This document shows, one piece after another, positions 51,042 through 59,189 of a stretch of DNA of 64,000 nt. The notes beneath the pieces were generated by a model, which did no database searches, was not told where the DNA came from, and worked only from the letters and a program-made list of their open reading frames with translations. A program made the position numbers and the translations under genes. Each line of letters opens with the position of its first letter. The first letter of the stretch is position 1. Source of the stretch: Glycomyces fuscus (GTDB taxonomy: Bacteria > Actinomycetota > Actinomycetes > Streptosporangiales > Streptosporangiaceae); NCBI GenBank assembly GCA_002529455.1, contig NYMS01000003.1:62001-126000 (forward strand). The letters run 5' to 3'.

Positions 51042-51761
51042 TCACAGGGAGCGGTAGTGGGACCGCTGGGCGGGATCGAGCTTCTCGATCGCCGCGCGCA
51101 GCAGGGGGCGCGGGGCCCGCGCGGCGTGGGCGTCGAGGAAGGCCAGCAGCCGGTCCCCGTCCTTGTCACCGGCGGCGCGGAGCATCCACCCCACCGCCTT
51201 CCGCACCAGTTCGTGGTCGTCGTCCAGGAGGATCTCGGACAGGGCGAAGGCGTCGTCGAGGTCGCCGTGGGCGATGAGGTGCGCCGTCGCCACGATCGAG
51301 GTGCGCCGCTCCCACGGGCTGTCCGAGCGCGCCAGGGTGTAGAGGATCCCGCGCGGGCGGTCCCGCAGGTGGCGGCCCAGAACGTGGTGCGCGGCCAGGT
51401 CCACCAGGTCCCAGTTGTTGACCCGGTCATGGCGGCGCAGGTAGAGCTCGGCGAGCGCGGCGACCTGTTCGGGCGTGCTGCGCCGGTGCCGGGCCCTCTT
51501 CTCCATGATGCTCATCGCCCCGGCCCGGGCCTCGTGGACGGGGCTGTCCATCAGTTCCTCGATCTGGTCGAGGGGCATGTCCACGAACTCCTTGGCCAGG
51601 GCGAACACCGTGCCCATGCGCACCCCGACGAAGTAGTCGTCGTCGGGCTGCCGTCCGGCCTCGAAGCGGAAGTAGCGCTGGTACTTGCGGAGTTCCTCGT
51701 CGCTGCGGTGCTCGTCGAGGCGCGCCAGGAAGGCGCGGGCTGTCAGCGGTGCGTTGGCCAT
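51042..51761 (-). CDS. AlkD-like DNA alkylation repair protein
   Basis: A 239-residue all-helical HEAT-like-repeat protein: KYQRYFRFEAGRQPDDDYFVGVRMGTVFALAKEF at the start, SPVHEARAGAMSIME, then VNNWDLVDLAAHHVLG, which carries the Trp-Asp pair expected at the AlkD active site, and SPWERRTSIVATAHLI. AlkD enzymes excise N3- and N7-alkylpurines without base flipping. It stands alone between a small membrane protein and the sigma factor gene. Confidence 0.88.
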   Translation of the reverse strand: MANAPLTARAFLARLDEHRSDEELRKYQRYFRFEAGRQPDDDYFVGVRMGTVFALAKEFVDMPLDQIEELMDSPVHEARAGAMSIMEKRARHRRSTPEQVAALAELYLRRHDRVNNWDLVDLAAHHVLGRHLRDRPRGILYTLARSDSPWERRTSIVATAHLIAHGDLDDAFALSEILLDDDHELVRKAVGWMLRAAGDKDGDRLLAFLDAHAARAPRPLLRAAIEKLDPAQRSHYRSL

Positions 51762-51918
51762 GGCAGCACGGTAGGCGGTCCCGGTGACGGTCGGCGCGGG
51801 GCCCGGGGCGACGGGCGCGTCCAGGCCGGGAGGGCCGTCCCGCCGGGGCCGCGGCCCGCGCGCACGGCCTTGTGCCGGAGGGCCGCCCCCGCGGCGCCCT
51901 CGGGAGAGACCGTGCGCC

Positions 51919-52779
51919 TCACCCGTGGGCGGGCGTCCCCTCCTGTGCCATCTCCTCGCGCAGCTGCCTCAGGACTCCGTTGAGGAGTCGGGACACGTGC
52001 ATCTGGGAGTAGCCGAGGCGTTCGGCGATCTCGGACTGGGTGTGGTCCCCGAAGAAGCGCAGCATGAGGATCTCGCGCTCGCGCTCGGGCAGGCGGGCCA
52101 GGGCGGGCTTGAGCGACTCGCGCTGGACCACCAGCTCCAGGTCCCCGTCCTCGCTGCCCAGCTGGTCCTCCAGCCGGGACCCCTCCTGGCCGTCGGCGCC
52201 GGCGGAGTCCGGGGCATCCAGCGACAGGGAGCGGTAGGACTCCGAGACCTGCACCAGCTCGCTGACCTCGGCCTCGGGCAGCCCCATCTCCTCCGCGAGG
52301 TCGCGGACCGTGGGTGTACGCGCGTGGGCCTGCTGGAACTCGTTGAGCACGTGCCGCAGCCTGATCCGGTTCTCCTGGTGGCGCCTGGGAACGCGCACGG
52401 CCCAGGTGTGGTCGCGGAAGTGGCGCTTGATCTCGCCGGTGACCGTGGGCATCAGGTAGGAGATGAACGGCCTGCCGCGCTCGGGGTTGTAGCCGTGGAT
52501 GGCCTTGAGCAGGCCGAGCATGGCGGTCTGCTGCAGGTCGTCCAACGGCTCGCCGCGGCCGTTGTAGCGGCGTGCGAGCTTGTTGACCAGCGGCCGGTAG
52601 AGGACCACGACCCGCTCACACAGGACGTCGGCCCGCGGGTCGTCCTCGTCCAGGCCGTGGAGTTCGGCGAGCATGTCCTCGGCGGAGGGCTCCTCGTCCC
52701 AGGCCGGTTTGCGTGGTCTGGGGATGACGGATGTGTGGACAGAGGTCTTGTGTGACGCGTGGGGAACGGTGATGGACAA
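51919..52779 (-). CDS. RNA polymerase sigma factor, SigB/SigF/SigG family
   Basis: A 286-residue group 3 sigma factor. Region 2: VNKLARRYNGRGEPLDDLQQTAMLGLLKAIHGYNPERGRPFISYLMPTVTGEIKRHFRD (residues ~65-125); region 3: RTPTVRDLAEEMGLPEAEVSEL; region 4: LPEREREILMLRFFGDHTQSEIAERLGYSQMHVSRLL. Members direct stress, osmotic and sporulation genes in actinomycetes and are usually controlled by anti-sigma (RsbW-like) partners; none is next door. The ATG at 52779 has only a weak ribosome site. Confidence 0.92.
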   Translation of the reverse strand: MSITVPHASHKTSVHTSVIPRPRKPAWDEEPSAEDMLAELHGLDEDDPRADVLCERVVVLYRPLVNKLARRYNGRGEPLDDLQQTAMLGLLKAIHGYNPERGRPFISYLMPTVTGEIKRHFRDHTWAVRVPRRHQENRIRLRHVLNEFQQAHARTPTVRDLAEEMGLPEAEVSELVQVSESYRSLSLDAPDSAGADGQEGSRLEDQLGSEDGDLELVVQRESLKPALARLPEREREILMLRFFGDHTQSEIAERLGYSQMHVSRLLNGVLRQLREEMAQEGTPAHG

Positions 52780-53402
52780 GAGAAGGCCCCCGGTGTCGTG
52801 TCCTGCTTGGTACCTGGTGTCTGCCTGGAGGGCAGTGGGCCGACGGCACGGCCGCGCTGCCGGTCGGGTAGGAGGCTGTGGCCGGCGGGGGATGATCGTC
52901 GTGTGATGAGTACGTTCCCTGAGAAATGACTCTAAAAGCCGCAGGGGTAGATTTTTTTGTCATGAGTCAACTGTCGGGACCATGCTCGCTTATGGCGACC
53001 CAAAAGGATATGCGAAAAAACTCCGCACTCGCGGACCACCCCGTTCCCCCACGAAGCGCGGCTTCCGATCCTGGCTGCTCAACGGTGTCGCGAGCAGGTG
53101 ACACATCCCCTGAATCCCACGGACCGCCCGGAACTCACCAGGCGGTTTTTACCCCGACAGAACGCACGCACGGGTAACGTGGCCGGACAAAATAAAAACT
53201 GGTTAAAAAATCACCGGGAAGGACAGGCAGGCCTTACAGGAAACCCTCCCCCGGTCCCGGGGCCGGGTTCGCGACCGCCGCCGGGGAGACGGGCGTGTTC
53301 CGTCCCGGAGCCCGTGCGCCGTCCCGGTCCGCCGGGTCCGGCACGGGATGGTGCCCCGGCGCCCCGGCCGGGGAGGCAGGGCCGACGATCCCCCCTGGCG
53401 CC
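52780..53402. other. 620-base gap upstream of the sigma gene, candidate autoregulated promoter
   Basis: No gene is seen. Part of it (52907-53220) is AT-richer than the surroundings. On the minus strand GCTT (52939-52936), 16 bases and GGGAAC (52919-52914) weakly resemble a SigB-type promoter, which would allow autoregulation. Confidence 0.4.
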
Positions 53403-54329
53403 TCAGTCCGCCGGCTGCGGGCGCAGCAGATCGGGCTCGACGTAGATGACCGTGGCGATGGGCACGGCCTCGCGGATCCGCCGCTCCGCCTCGTCGATGG
53501 CGGCGGTGATGCGACGGGCGTCGTCCTCGGCGTCCACGGCCACCTTGGCCGCGACCAGCAGCTCCTCGGGGCCCAGGTGCATCGTGCGCATGTGGATGAC
53601 GGCGTCGATGTCCGCGCAGGCCAGGATGGCCCCGCGGATGAGGCCGATGTGCTCCTCGCTGGCCGACTCGCCGATGAGCAGGCTCTTCATCTCCACTGCC
53701 AGGACCACCGCGAACACCACGAGCAGCAGGCCGATGGCCCCCGAGCCGAGCCCGTCCCAGACGCCGTTGCCGGTGACCAGCGTGAGGCCGACCCCGACCA
53801 GGGCGAAGGCCAGGCCGATGAGGGCGCCGGTGTCCTCCAGCAGGATCACCGGCAGCTCCGGGGCCTTGGTGCGGCGGATGAAGCCGAACCACCCCACCCG
53901 GGCGCGCGCCGACCTGGTCTGGCGCAGCGCGGTGCGCAGCGCGGTCGACTCCAAGGCGGCGGCCACCAGCAGCACCACGACGGGGACCCACTGCCAGGAG
54001 GTGATCGGGTGCGGGTCGCGGATCTTCTCCCAGGCCTCGTACAGGGCGAACAGCCCGCCCAGGGTGAACAGCACGATCGCCACCAGGAAGGCGTAGACGT
54101 AGCGCTCGTGGCCGAAGCCGAAGGGGTGTTCCGGCGTGGCCGTGCGCCTGGCCCGCCGCCCGCCGATCAGCAGCAGGAGCTGGTTGCCGGAGTCGGCCAC
54201 CGAGTGCACCGACTCGGCGAGCATGGCCGACGAGGCGGTCAGGAGGTAGGCGACGAACTTGGTCGCGGCGATCCCGAGATTGGCCGCCAACGCCATGACC
54301 ACGGCCTTCGTACTGTCCTCGCTGCTCAC
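53403..54329 (-). CDS. Cation diffusion facilitator (CDF) transporter
   Basis: A 308-residue CDF protein with six helices and a C-terminal cytoplasmic domain. Features: LTASSAMLAESVHSVADSGNQLLLLIGGRRA (helix 2 metal-site HSxxD), HPFGFGHERYVYAFLVAIVLF, and LLEDTGALIGLAFALVGVGL (helix 5, Glu-Asp in place of the usual H/DxxxD). The C-terminal domain contains RTMHLGPEELLVAAKVAVD. The sequence type is close to SLC30A9-like/CzcD-type antiporters of zinc or similar divalent ions. Confidence 0.9.
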   Translation of the reverse strand: MSSEDSTKAVVMALAANLGIAATKFVAYLLTASSAMLAESVHSVADSGNQLLLLIGGRRARRTATPEHPFGFGHERYVYAFLVAIVLFTLGGLFALYEAWEKIRDPHPITSWQWVPVVVLLVAAALESTALRTALRQTRSARARVGWFGFIRRTKAPELPVILLEDTGALIGLAFALVGVGLTLVTGNGVWDGLGSGAIGLLLVVFAVVLAVEMKSLLIGESASEEHIGLIRGAILACADIDAVIHMRTMHLGPEELLVAAKVAVDAEDDARRITAAIDEAERRIREAVPIATVIYVEPDLLRPQPAD

Positions 54330-54543
54330 CGCGTCGCCTCCTCGTCAGCCGCGGACCGCCGGACCCGGGGACGCGGCCAGGCGGTCGGCGCGGCCGCACC
54401 GGCATGGGCCACGCCCGGAGCGGCCGGGACCCCGCCCCGAGCCGTCCCAGGTTCCGGGGAGCCAGCCGCCCGCGCAAGCACCCCCGCCGCCGTGTCGGAC
54501 CACGGAGGCCCCCGGACCCGGCGCGGCCCCGGCCCGGCGCCCC

Positions 54544-56073
54544 TCAGGCGGTGCGGTCGCGCAGTTCGCGTTTGAGGATCTTGCCGGAGGCGTTGCGCGG
54601 CAGCTCGGCCACCACCCGCACCTCCTTGGGCGCCTTGAACGCCGCCAGGCCGGCGCGCACGTGCTCGACCAGGTCGTCGGGCAGGGTCTCGGGGTCGGCC
54701 TCCCCGGTGGGCACCACGAACGCGGTCACCGCCTCGATCCACTTCTCGTCGGGCACGCCGACCACCGCGGCCTCGGACACGCCGGGGTGGGTGTACAGGA
54801 CGTCCTCCACCTCCCGGGAGGCCACCAGCACGCCGCCGGTGTTGATGACGTCCTTGATCCGGTCCACCACCTCGATGTAGCCCTCGGCGTCGACGCGCAC
54901 CAGGTCGCCGGAGTGGAACCACCCGTCCCGGAAGGCCTCCTCGGTCTCCTCGGGCTTGTCCCAGTAGCCCTGGCACAGCTGCGGTGAACGGTAGACCACC
55001 TCGCCCAGCTCGCCGGGGCCGACGTCGCGGCCCCTGTCGTCCACCACCCGCAGCTCCACGAACAGGACGGGGCGGCCCGCGGAGGCGGGGCGGGCGTCGT
55101 GCTCCTCGGGGCGCAGGACGGTGGCCAGCGGGCCGATCTCGCTCTGGCCGAAGCAGTTGTAGAAGCCCAGCCCGGGCAGGGTCGCGCGCAGCCTGTCCAA
55201 CACGGGGCCGGGCATGACCGAGGCCCCGTAGTAGGCCTTGCGCAGGCTCGACAGGTCGCGCCGGGCGAAGTCGGGGTGGCCCGCCATCGCCACCCACAGC
55301 GTGGGAGCCGCGAAGAAGGCCCCGTGCCGCGCCGTCTCGATCCGCTCCAGCAGGTCGGCGGGGTCGGGGGCCTCCACCAGGGTGTTGCGCGCCCCGACCG
55401 CCAGCCACGGCATGAGGAAGACGTGCATCTGCGCGCTGTGGTAGAGCGGCATGGCGTGCAGGGGCTCGTCGTCGGCGGACAGGTCCAGGCCCGTCACGCA
55501 CGACAGGTACTCGTGCACGAGCGCGCGGTGGGTCATCATCGCGCCCTTGGGGCGGGAGGTGGTACCGGAGGTGTACAGCAGCTGCACCAGGTCGGTGTCG
55601 CGGACCTCGGCGTCCAGGTCGGGCACCGGCCCCTCCAGGCTGTCGGCGAGCAGCGAGCCGGGGCCCCCGCGCAGCTCCAGGACCTGCTCCACCCCGGTCC
55701 CGGCGCGCAGCGCGTCCACGGCCGGGCGCAGGGCGGGGTCGACCAGGACGATGGTGCTGCCGGACTGCTCCAGCAGGTAGGCCAGCTCCTCCCCCTGGAG
55801 GGCGAAGTTGACCGGCACGTGGACCAGGCCCGCCCGGGCGCAGGCCAGGAACCCGATGAGGTAGGCGTCGGAGTTCCTGCCGTAGGCCGCCACCCGCTCG
55901 CCCCGGACTGCGCCCAGGCCGAGCAGGCGGGCGGCGGCGCGGGTGACCGCGGCGTCCAGGTCGGCGTAGGTCCAGGTGCGCCCGCCGAAGACCAGCGCGG
56001 TACGCCCCGGGGTGCGCGCCGCGCTGCGCCGGAGGAGGTCGCCCACGGTGCTGGATGTCGTCGAACCGGTCAT
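54544..56073 (-). CDS. Acyl-CoA synthetase (AMP-forming)
   Basis: A 509-residue ANL-superfamily ligase. Motifs: YTSGTTSRPKGAMMTHR (P-loop, residue ~165), YNCFGQSEIGP (A5), GWFHSGDLVRVD (A7), DRIKDVINTGG (A8) and catalytic Lys in NASGKILKREL at the C-terminus. It adenylates a fatty or related carboxylic acid and transfers it to CoA. The substrate range is unknown. It is divergent from a ketopantoate reductase-like gene, 246 bases apart; ATG 56073 begins at the normal family position. Confidence 0.92.
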   Translation of the reverse strand: MTGSTTSSTVGDLLRRSAARTPGRTALVFGGRTWTYADLDAAVTRAAARLLGLGAVRGERVAAYGRNSDAYLIGFLACARAGLVHVPVNFALQGEELAYLLEQSGSTIVLVDPALRPAVDALRAGTGVEQVLELRGGPGSLLADSLEGPVPDLDAEVRDTDLVQLLYTSGTTSRPKGAMMTHRALVHEYLSCVTGLDLSADDEPLHAMPLYHSAQMHVFLMPWLAVGARNTLVEAPDPADLLERIETARHGAFFAAPTLWVAMAGHPDFARRDLSSLRKAYYGASVMPGPVLDRLRATLPGLGFYNCFGQSEIGPLATVLRPEEHDARPASAGRPVLFVELRVVDDRGRDVGPGELGEVVYRSPQLCQGYWDKPEETEEAFRDGWFHSGDLVRVDAEGYIEVVDRIKDVINTGGVLVASREVEDVLYTHPGVSEAAVVGVPDEKWIEAVTAFVVPTGEADPETLPDDLVEHVRAGLAAFKAPKEVRVVAELPRNASGKILKRELRDRTA

Positions 56074-56319
56074 GGCCTGCTTTCCGTCCGTCGGTACGGC
56101 CCCTCGGACCGTCGGCAGCACCCATCCTGTGGCGCACGGGCCGCACTGGCAACACCCCACGAGGATCCGCGCCCTCCCGCCCCGGCACGGGGGCCCGGTG
56201 CGCGCGCCCCTCGCGCGCCACGGGAGGCGTGGCGGCAGACCGTGCGCCCGCGCCCTTGCCACGGGAGATCCCGCGGCCCTACCTTGTCCGTTGTCGGGCA
56301 ACCACCGGGCGGGAGCAGC

Positions 56320-57240
56320 ATGAGGATCCTTGTCGTGGGCGCCGGAGCGGTCGGCGGCTACTTCGGAGCGCACCTGGTCCGGGCGGGCCGGGACGTGGAG
56401 TTCCTCGTCCGGCCCGCCCGCGCCGCGCTCCTGCGCGAGCACGGCCTGCGCGTCCGCGACGTGCGGGGGCGCGTGGAGGCGGTGCCGGTCCGCACGGTCA
56501 CCGCCGACCGGCTGGGCCCCGACTACGACCTGGTGGTCGTGGCCGTGAAGTCCTACGGCTTCGAGGACGCCCTCGAGGACCTGGCCCCCTCCGTGGGTCC
56601 GCGGACCGCGGTACTTCCCTTCCTCAACGGCATGCGCCACGTCGACGCCCTGGTCGACCGCTTCGGCGCCGACCGGGTCCACGGCGGTGTCGCCATGGTG
56701 ATGACGCGCCTGGGCGAGCGGGGGGAGATCGTCCAGGTCGGCACCATGGGCCAACTGGTCCACGGGCCGCTGGGCGAGCACCCCGTCGTCGCCCCGGACG
56801 ACGTGCACGCCGCACTGGACACCGGGGACCACACCACGACCGCCGCCGGCGACATCCGCCAGGAGCTGTGGGACAAGTGGGTGTTCCTGGCGACCCTGGG
56901 CGCGTGCACCTGCCTGATGCGCGGGCCCGTCGGCCGGGTCAACAGCGCGCCCGGCGGCCAGGAGTTCACCGCCGCGGTGTTCGACGAGGCCATCGCCGTG
57001 GCCACCGCCTCCGGCCACCCGCCGGGCGAGGCGGCCCGGGAGAGGGCCGACGCGATCATCGCCGACACCACGGCCTCGACCACGACCTCCATGTACTGGG
57101 ACCTGACCCGCGGAAACCCGGTGGAGGCCGACCACATCGTCGGCGACCTGGTCTCCCGCGGGCGGGAGCTGGGCGTGTCCACGCCGCTGCTCTCGCTGGC
57201 GTACACGCACCTGTGCGTCTACGAGGAGGGCCGCGCGTAG
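56320..57240 (+). CDS. 2-dehydropantoate 2-reductase family protein
   Basis: A 306-residue ketopantoate reductase. NADP-binding GAGAVGGYFGAHLVRAG near residue 7; AVKSYGFEDAL; NGMRHVDAL; catalytic Lys in LWDKWVFLATLG near residue 190; and GNPVEADHIVGDLVSRGRELGVSTPLL at the C-terminus, also family-typical. Classic PanE makes pantoate for CoA; the neighbouring acyl-CoA synthetase is not a pathway partner, and many actinobacterial paralogues act on other 2-keto acids. ATG 56320 follows GGGAG. Confidence 0.9.
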   Translation: MRILVVGAGAVGGYFGAHLVRAGRDVEFLVRPARAALLREHGLRVRDVRGRVEAVPVRTVTADRLGPDYDLVVVAVKSYGFEDALEDLAPSVGPRTAVLPFLNGMRHVDALVDRFGADRVHGGVAMVMTRLGERGEIVQVGTMGQLVHGPLGEHPVVAPDDVHAALDTGDHTTTAAGDIRQELWDKWVFLATLGACTCLMRGPVGRVNSAPGGQEFTAAVFDEAIAVATASGHPPGEAARERADAIIADTTASTTTSMYWDLTRGNPVEADHIVGDLVSRGRELGVSTPLLSLAYTHLCVYEEGRA

Positions 57241-57570
57241 GCTCCCGGTGGGCCGGTCGCGGTCCGCCCCCGGCTTCTGCCGCCCGCCCGCACGGCCCCG
57301 CCGCACGGGCGGTCCGGCGCGCCGCCACGGCCGCGCTCCCCCGCCCCCGTCCCGCCCCGCTCCCCCGGGTGCGGTCGGCCCGGCCCCGGCCGGACCCGCC
57401 CCGCGAGAGGCCTCCTCCGACGACGCCACGTTCCGGGTACCGGTGGTCCCGCGGCGGTGCACGGAGCCGTTTCGAAGCGGAACCGAAGCCGGTTCGAAGC
57501 GGCCCGTGCCACAGTCCTTCCCGGCGTCCGCAGGGAGCGGGCGCCGGTACCTAGGACGGAAAGCTCCCCC
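57241..57570. other. Intergenic region before the SapA array with paired TTCGAAGCGG repeats
   Basis: No gene is seen. TTCGAAGCGG occurs at 57471-57480 and 57493-57502, 22 bases apart (about two helix turns), some 70-100 bases before the first sapA gene. They may bind a regulator; no clear -35/-10 pair stands out. Confidence 0.45.
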
Positions 57571-57993
57571 ATGTTCAAGAAGTTCCGGACCGCCGCCCTG
57601 CTCACGGCGGCCCTGGCCACCGGCTCGCTGGCACTGGCGTCACCGGCGTCGGCCGCGGCGGCTCCCGTGGCGGCCTACAACGGTGTCTGCGGCAGCGGCT
57701 ACGGCGTCGTGGGCTACAGCAACATCGGCTCCAAGGGCACCCTCTTCCTGACCTACAACAACTCCAACGGCTACAACTGCGCGGTCACCGTCCGGGCCAA
57801 CCCCGGAACCGCCGTCGAGATGACGGTCGGCCTCAAGCGCACCAGCGACCCCGCCAGCCAGGCCCAGGTGGACAGCGGCCGGTACACGACCTACGCCGGT
57901 CCCGTCTACCGCAGCGCGGCCGGTTCGTGCGTGGACTGGTTCGGCAACATCAGCGGCACCAACGTGAACAACAACGAGACCAACTGCGGCTGA
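57571..57993 (+). CDS. sapA: SapA-family spore-associated protein, copy 1
   Basis: A 140-residue secreted protein with a Sec signal peptide (ends ASPASAAAA). The mature domain opens YNGVCGSGYGVVGYSNIGSK and then GTLFLTYNNSNGYNCAVTVRANPG, YTTYAGPVYRSAAGSCVDWFG and a final TNCG, as in SapA of Streptomyces coelicolor, a spore-surface protein. Four Cys are conserved in all three copies, suggesting two disulfides. It is the first of three tandem paralogues. Confidence 0.9.
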   Translation: MFKKFRTAALLTAALATGSLALASPASAAAAPVAAYNGVCGSGYGVVGYSNIGSKGTLFLTYNNSNGYNCAVTVRANPGTAVEMTVGLKRTSDPASQAQVDSGRYTTYAGPVYRSAAGSCVDWFGNISGTNVNNNETNCG

Positions 57994-58043
57994 CCCCCCT
58001 CGCGCCGCGACGGGCGGCGCGCCGACACACGACTGGGAGCACC

Positions 58044-58457
58044 ATGAGAAACCTCCTGAAGAAGGCGGCCACCCTCGCCGCCGCCACCGGGATCGCCGCA
58101 GCGGGCCTGACGGCCACCGCGGCCCCCGCCTCCGCCGCCTCCTACAACGGGGCGTGCGGGTCCGGCTACGGCGTGGTCAACAAGGTCGAGTTCCCCGACA
58201 ACCGCGGGACGACCTTCCTGACCTACAGCAGCTCCACCGGGCAGAACTGCGTGGTCACCGTGCGCACCAACCCCGGCGGGGCCGCGCCGATGGACGCGTT
58301 CATCCGGGTCACGGGCACCTCGTCCTGGAAGAGGGACAGCGGCAACTACACGACCTACGCCGGTCCGGTCTACCTGCACGCGGCCGGCCAGTGCGTCGAC
58401 TGGGGCGGCACGATCGGCACGATCACGAAGACCGTGCCCCGCACCAACTGCGGCTGA
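58044..58457 (+). CDS. SapA-family spore-associated protein, copy 2
   Basis: A 137-residue paralogue, signal peptide ending AAPASAAS. It has SYNGACGSGYGVVN, TFLTYSSSTGQNCVVTVRTNPGG, YTTYAGPVYLHAAGQCVDWGG and the final RTNCG. ATG 58044 follows GGGAG. This copy is the closest to Streptomyces SapA in wording (VDWGG). Only 50 bases separate it from copy 1, so they are probably co-transcribed. Confidence 0.9.
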   Translation: MRNLLKKAATLAAATGIAAAGLTATAAPASAASYNGACGSGYGVVNKVEFPDNRGTTFLTYSSSTGQNCVVTVRTNPGGAAPMDAFIRVTGTSSWKRDSGNYTTYAGPVYLHAAGQCVDWGGTIGTITKTVPRTNCG

Positions 58458-58515
58458 CCCCGCTCCACGCCCGGCTCCCCGACCCCACACCCCTCCAACC
58501 ATGATCGGACACGAC

Positions 58516-58932
58516 ATGAACAAGTTCCTCACCAGGGCCGCGGCCGTCGCCGCGGCCGCCGGCATCGGCCTGGGCGGCCTGCTCGTCAGCGCCTCCCCCG
58601 CCGCGGCGGCCACCTACGGCAACGAGTGCGGCTCCGGTTACGTCGTCGTCAACCAGGACAACATCGGCAGCAAGGGCACGGTCTTCCTGACCTACAACAG
58701 CTCCAACGGCTACAACTGCGTCGTGGCCAAGCGCAACAACCCCGGCTCGGCCGTGCTGGTGGAGGCGGGCCTGTCGATCAGCCCGGCCGGAAACCACTGG
58801 GACGTCTACGACGGCGGCTACTTCACCACCTACGCCGGTCCGATCTACCTGAACGCGGCCGGCAGGTGCGTGGACTGGATGGGCCGCATCACCGGCACCC
58901 AGGGCGGCGACGAGGGCACCAACTGCGGCTGA
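58516..58932 (+). CDS. SapA-family spore-associated protein, copy 3
   Basis: A 138-residue paralogue, signal peptide ending ASPAAAAT. It has TYGNECGSGYVVVNQDNIGSK, TVFLTYNSSNGYNCVVAKRNNPG, FTTYAGPIYLNAAGRCVDWMG and final TNCG. ATG 58516 is preferred over the in-frame ATG 58501 because it gives a normal signal peptide. Followed by a strong terminator, so the array is one unit. Confidence 0.9.
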   Translation: MNKFLTRAAAVAAAAGIGLGGLLVSASPAAAATYGNECGSGYVVVNQDNIGSKGTVFLTYNSSNGYNCVVAKRNNPGSAVLVEAGLSISPAGNHWDVYDGGYFTTYAGPIYLNAAGRCVDWMGRITGTQGGDEGTNCG

Positions 58933-58943
58933 CCGGCCCGCCC

Positions 58944-58977
58944 CCGGGTGGCCCCGGCGTGTGTCGGGGCCACCCGG
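58944..58977 (+). terminator. Terminator of the SapA array
   Basis: A 13-bp perfect stem (58944-58956 with 58965-58977), loop of 8 bases, 12 bases after copy 3. Confidence 0.8.
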
Positions 58978-59189
58978 TCCGCATCCCCCTTTGTCCCTTC
59001 CGTGTGGTTTTCGACCATTAGTGAAATAAATCCCCAATGGACCGAAACCCAAAGCACCAGGTCATCTCAGAGCCGCCCCGGGGCACTCCCCGCGCTCCCC
59101 CTCGCGCAGGTGGACGGTGCGCCGACGGGTGTCGTATGCTCCGCGACGTTGCGCAGCGGACTAATCATCGTGCGTCAGGGAGTTCATGA

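Noticed and set aside
52926..53177. Plus-strand ORF of 83 codons upstream of the sigma gene
   Set aside because: No ribosome site, no recognisable domain, and it overlaps the presumed sigma promoter region.
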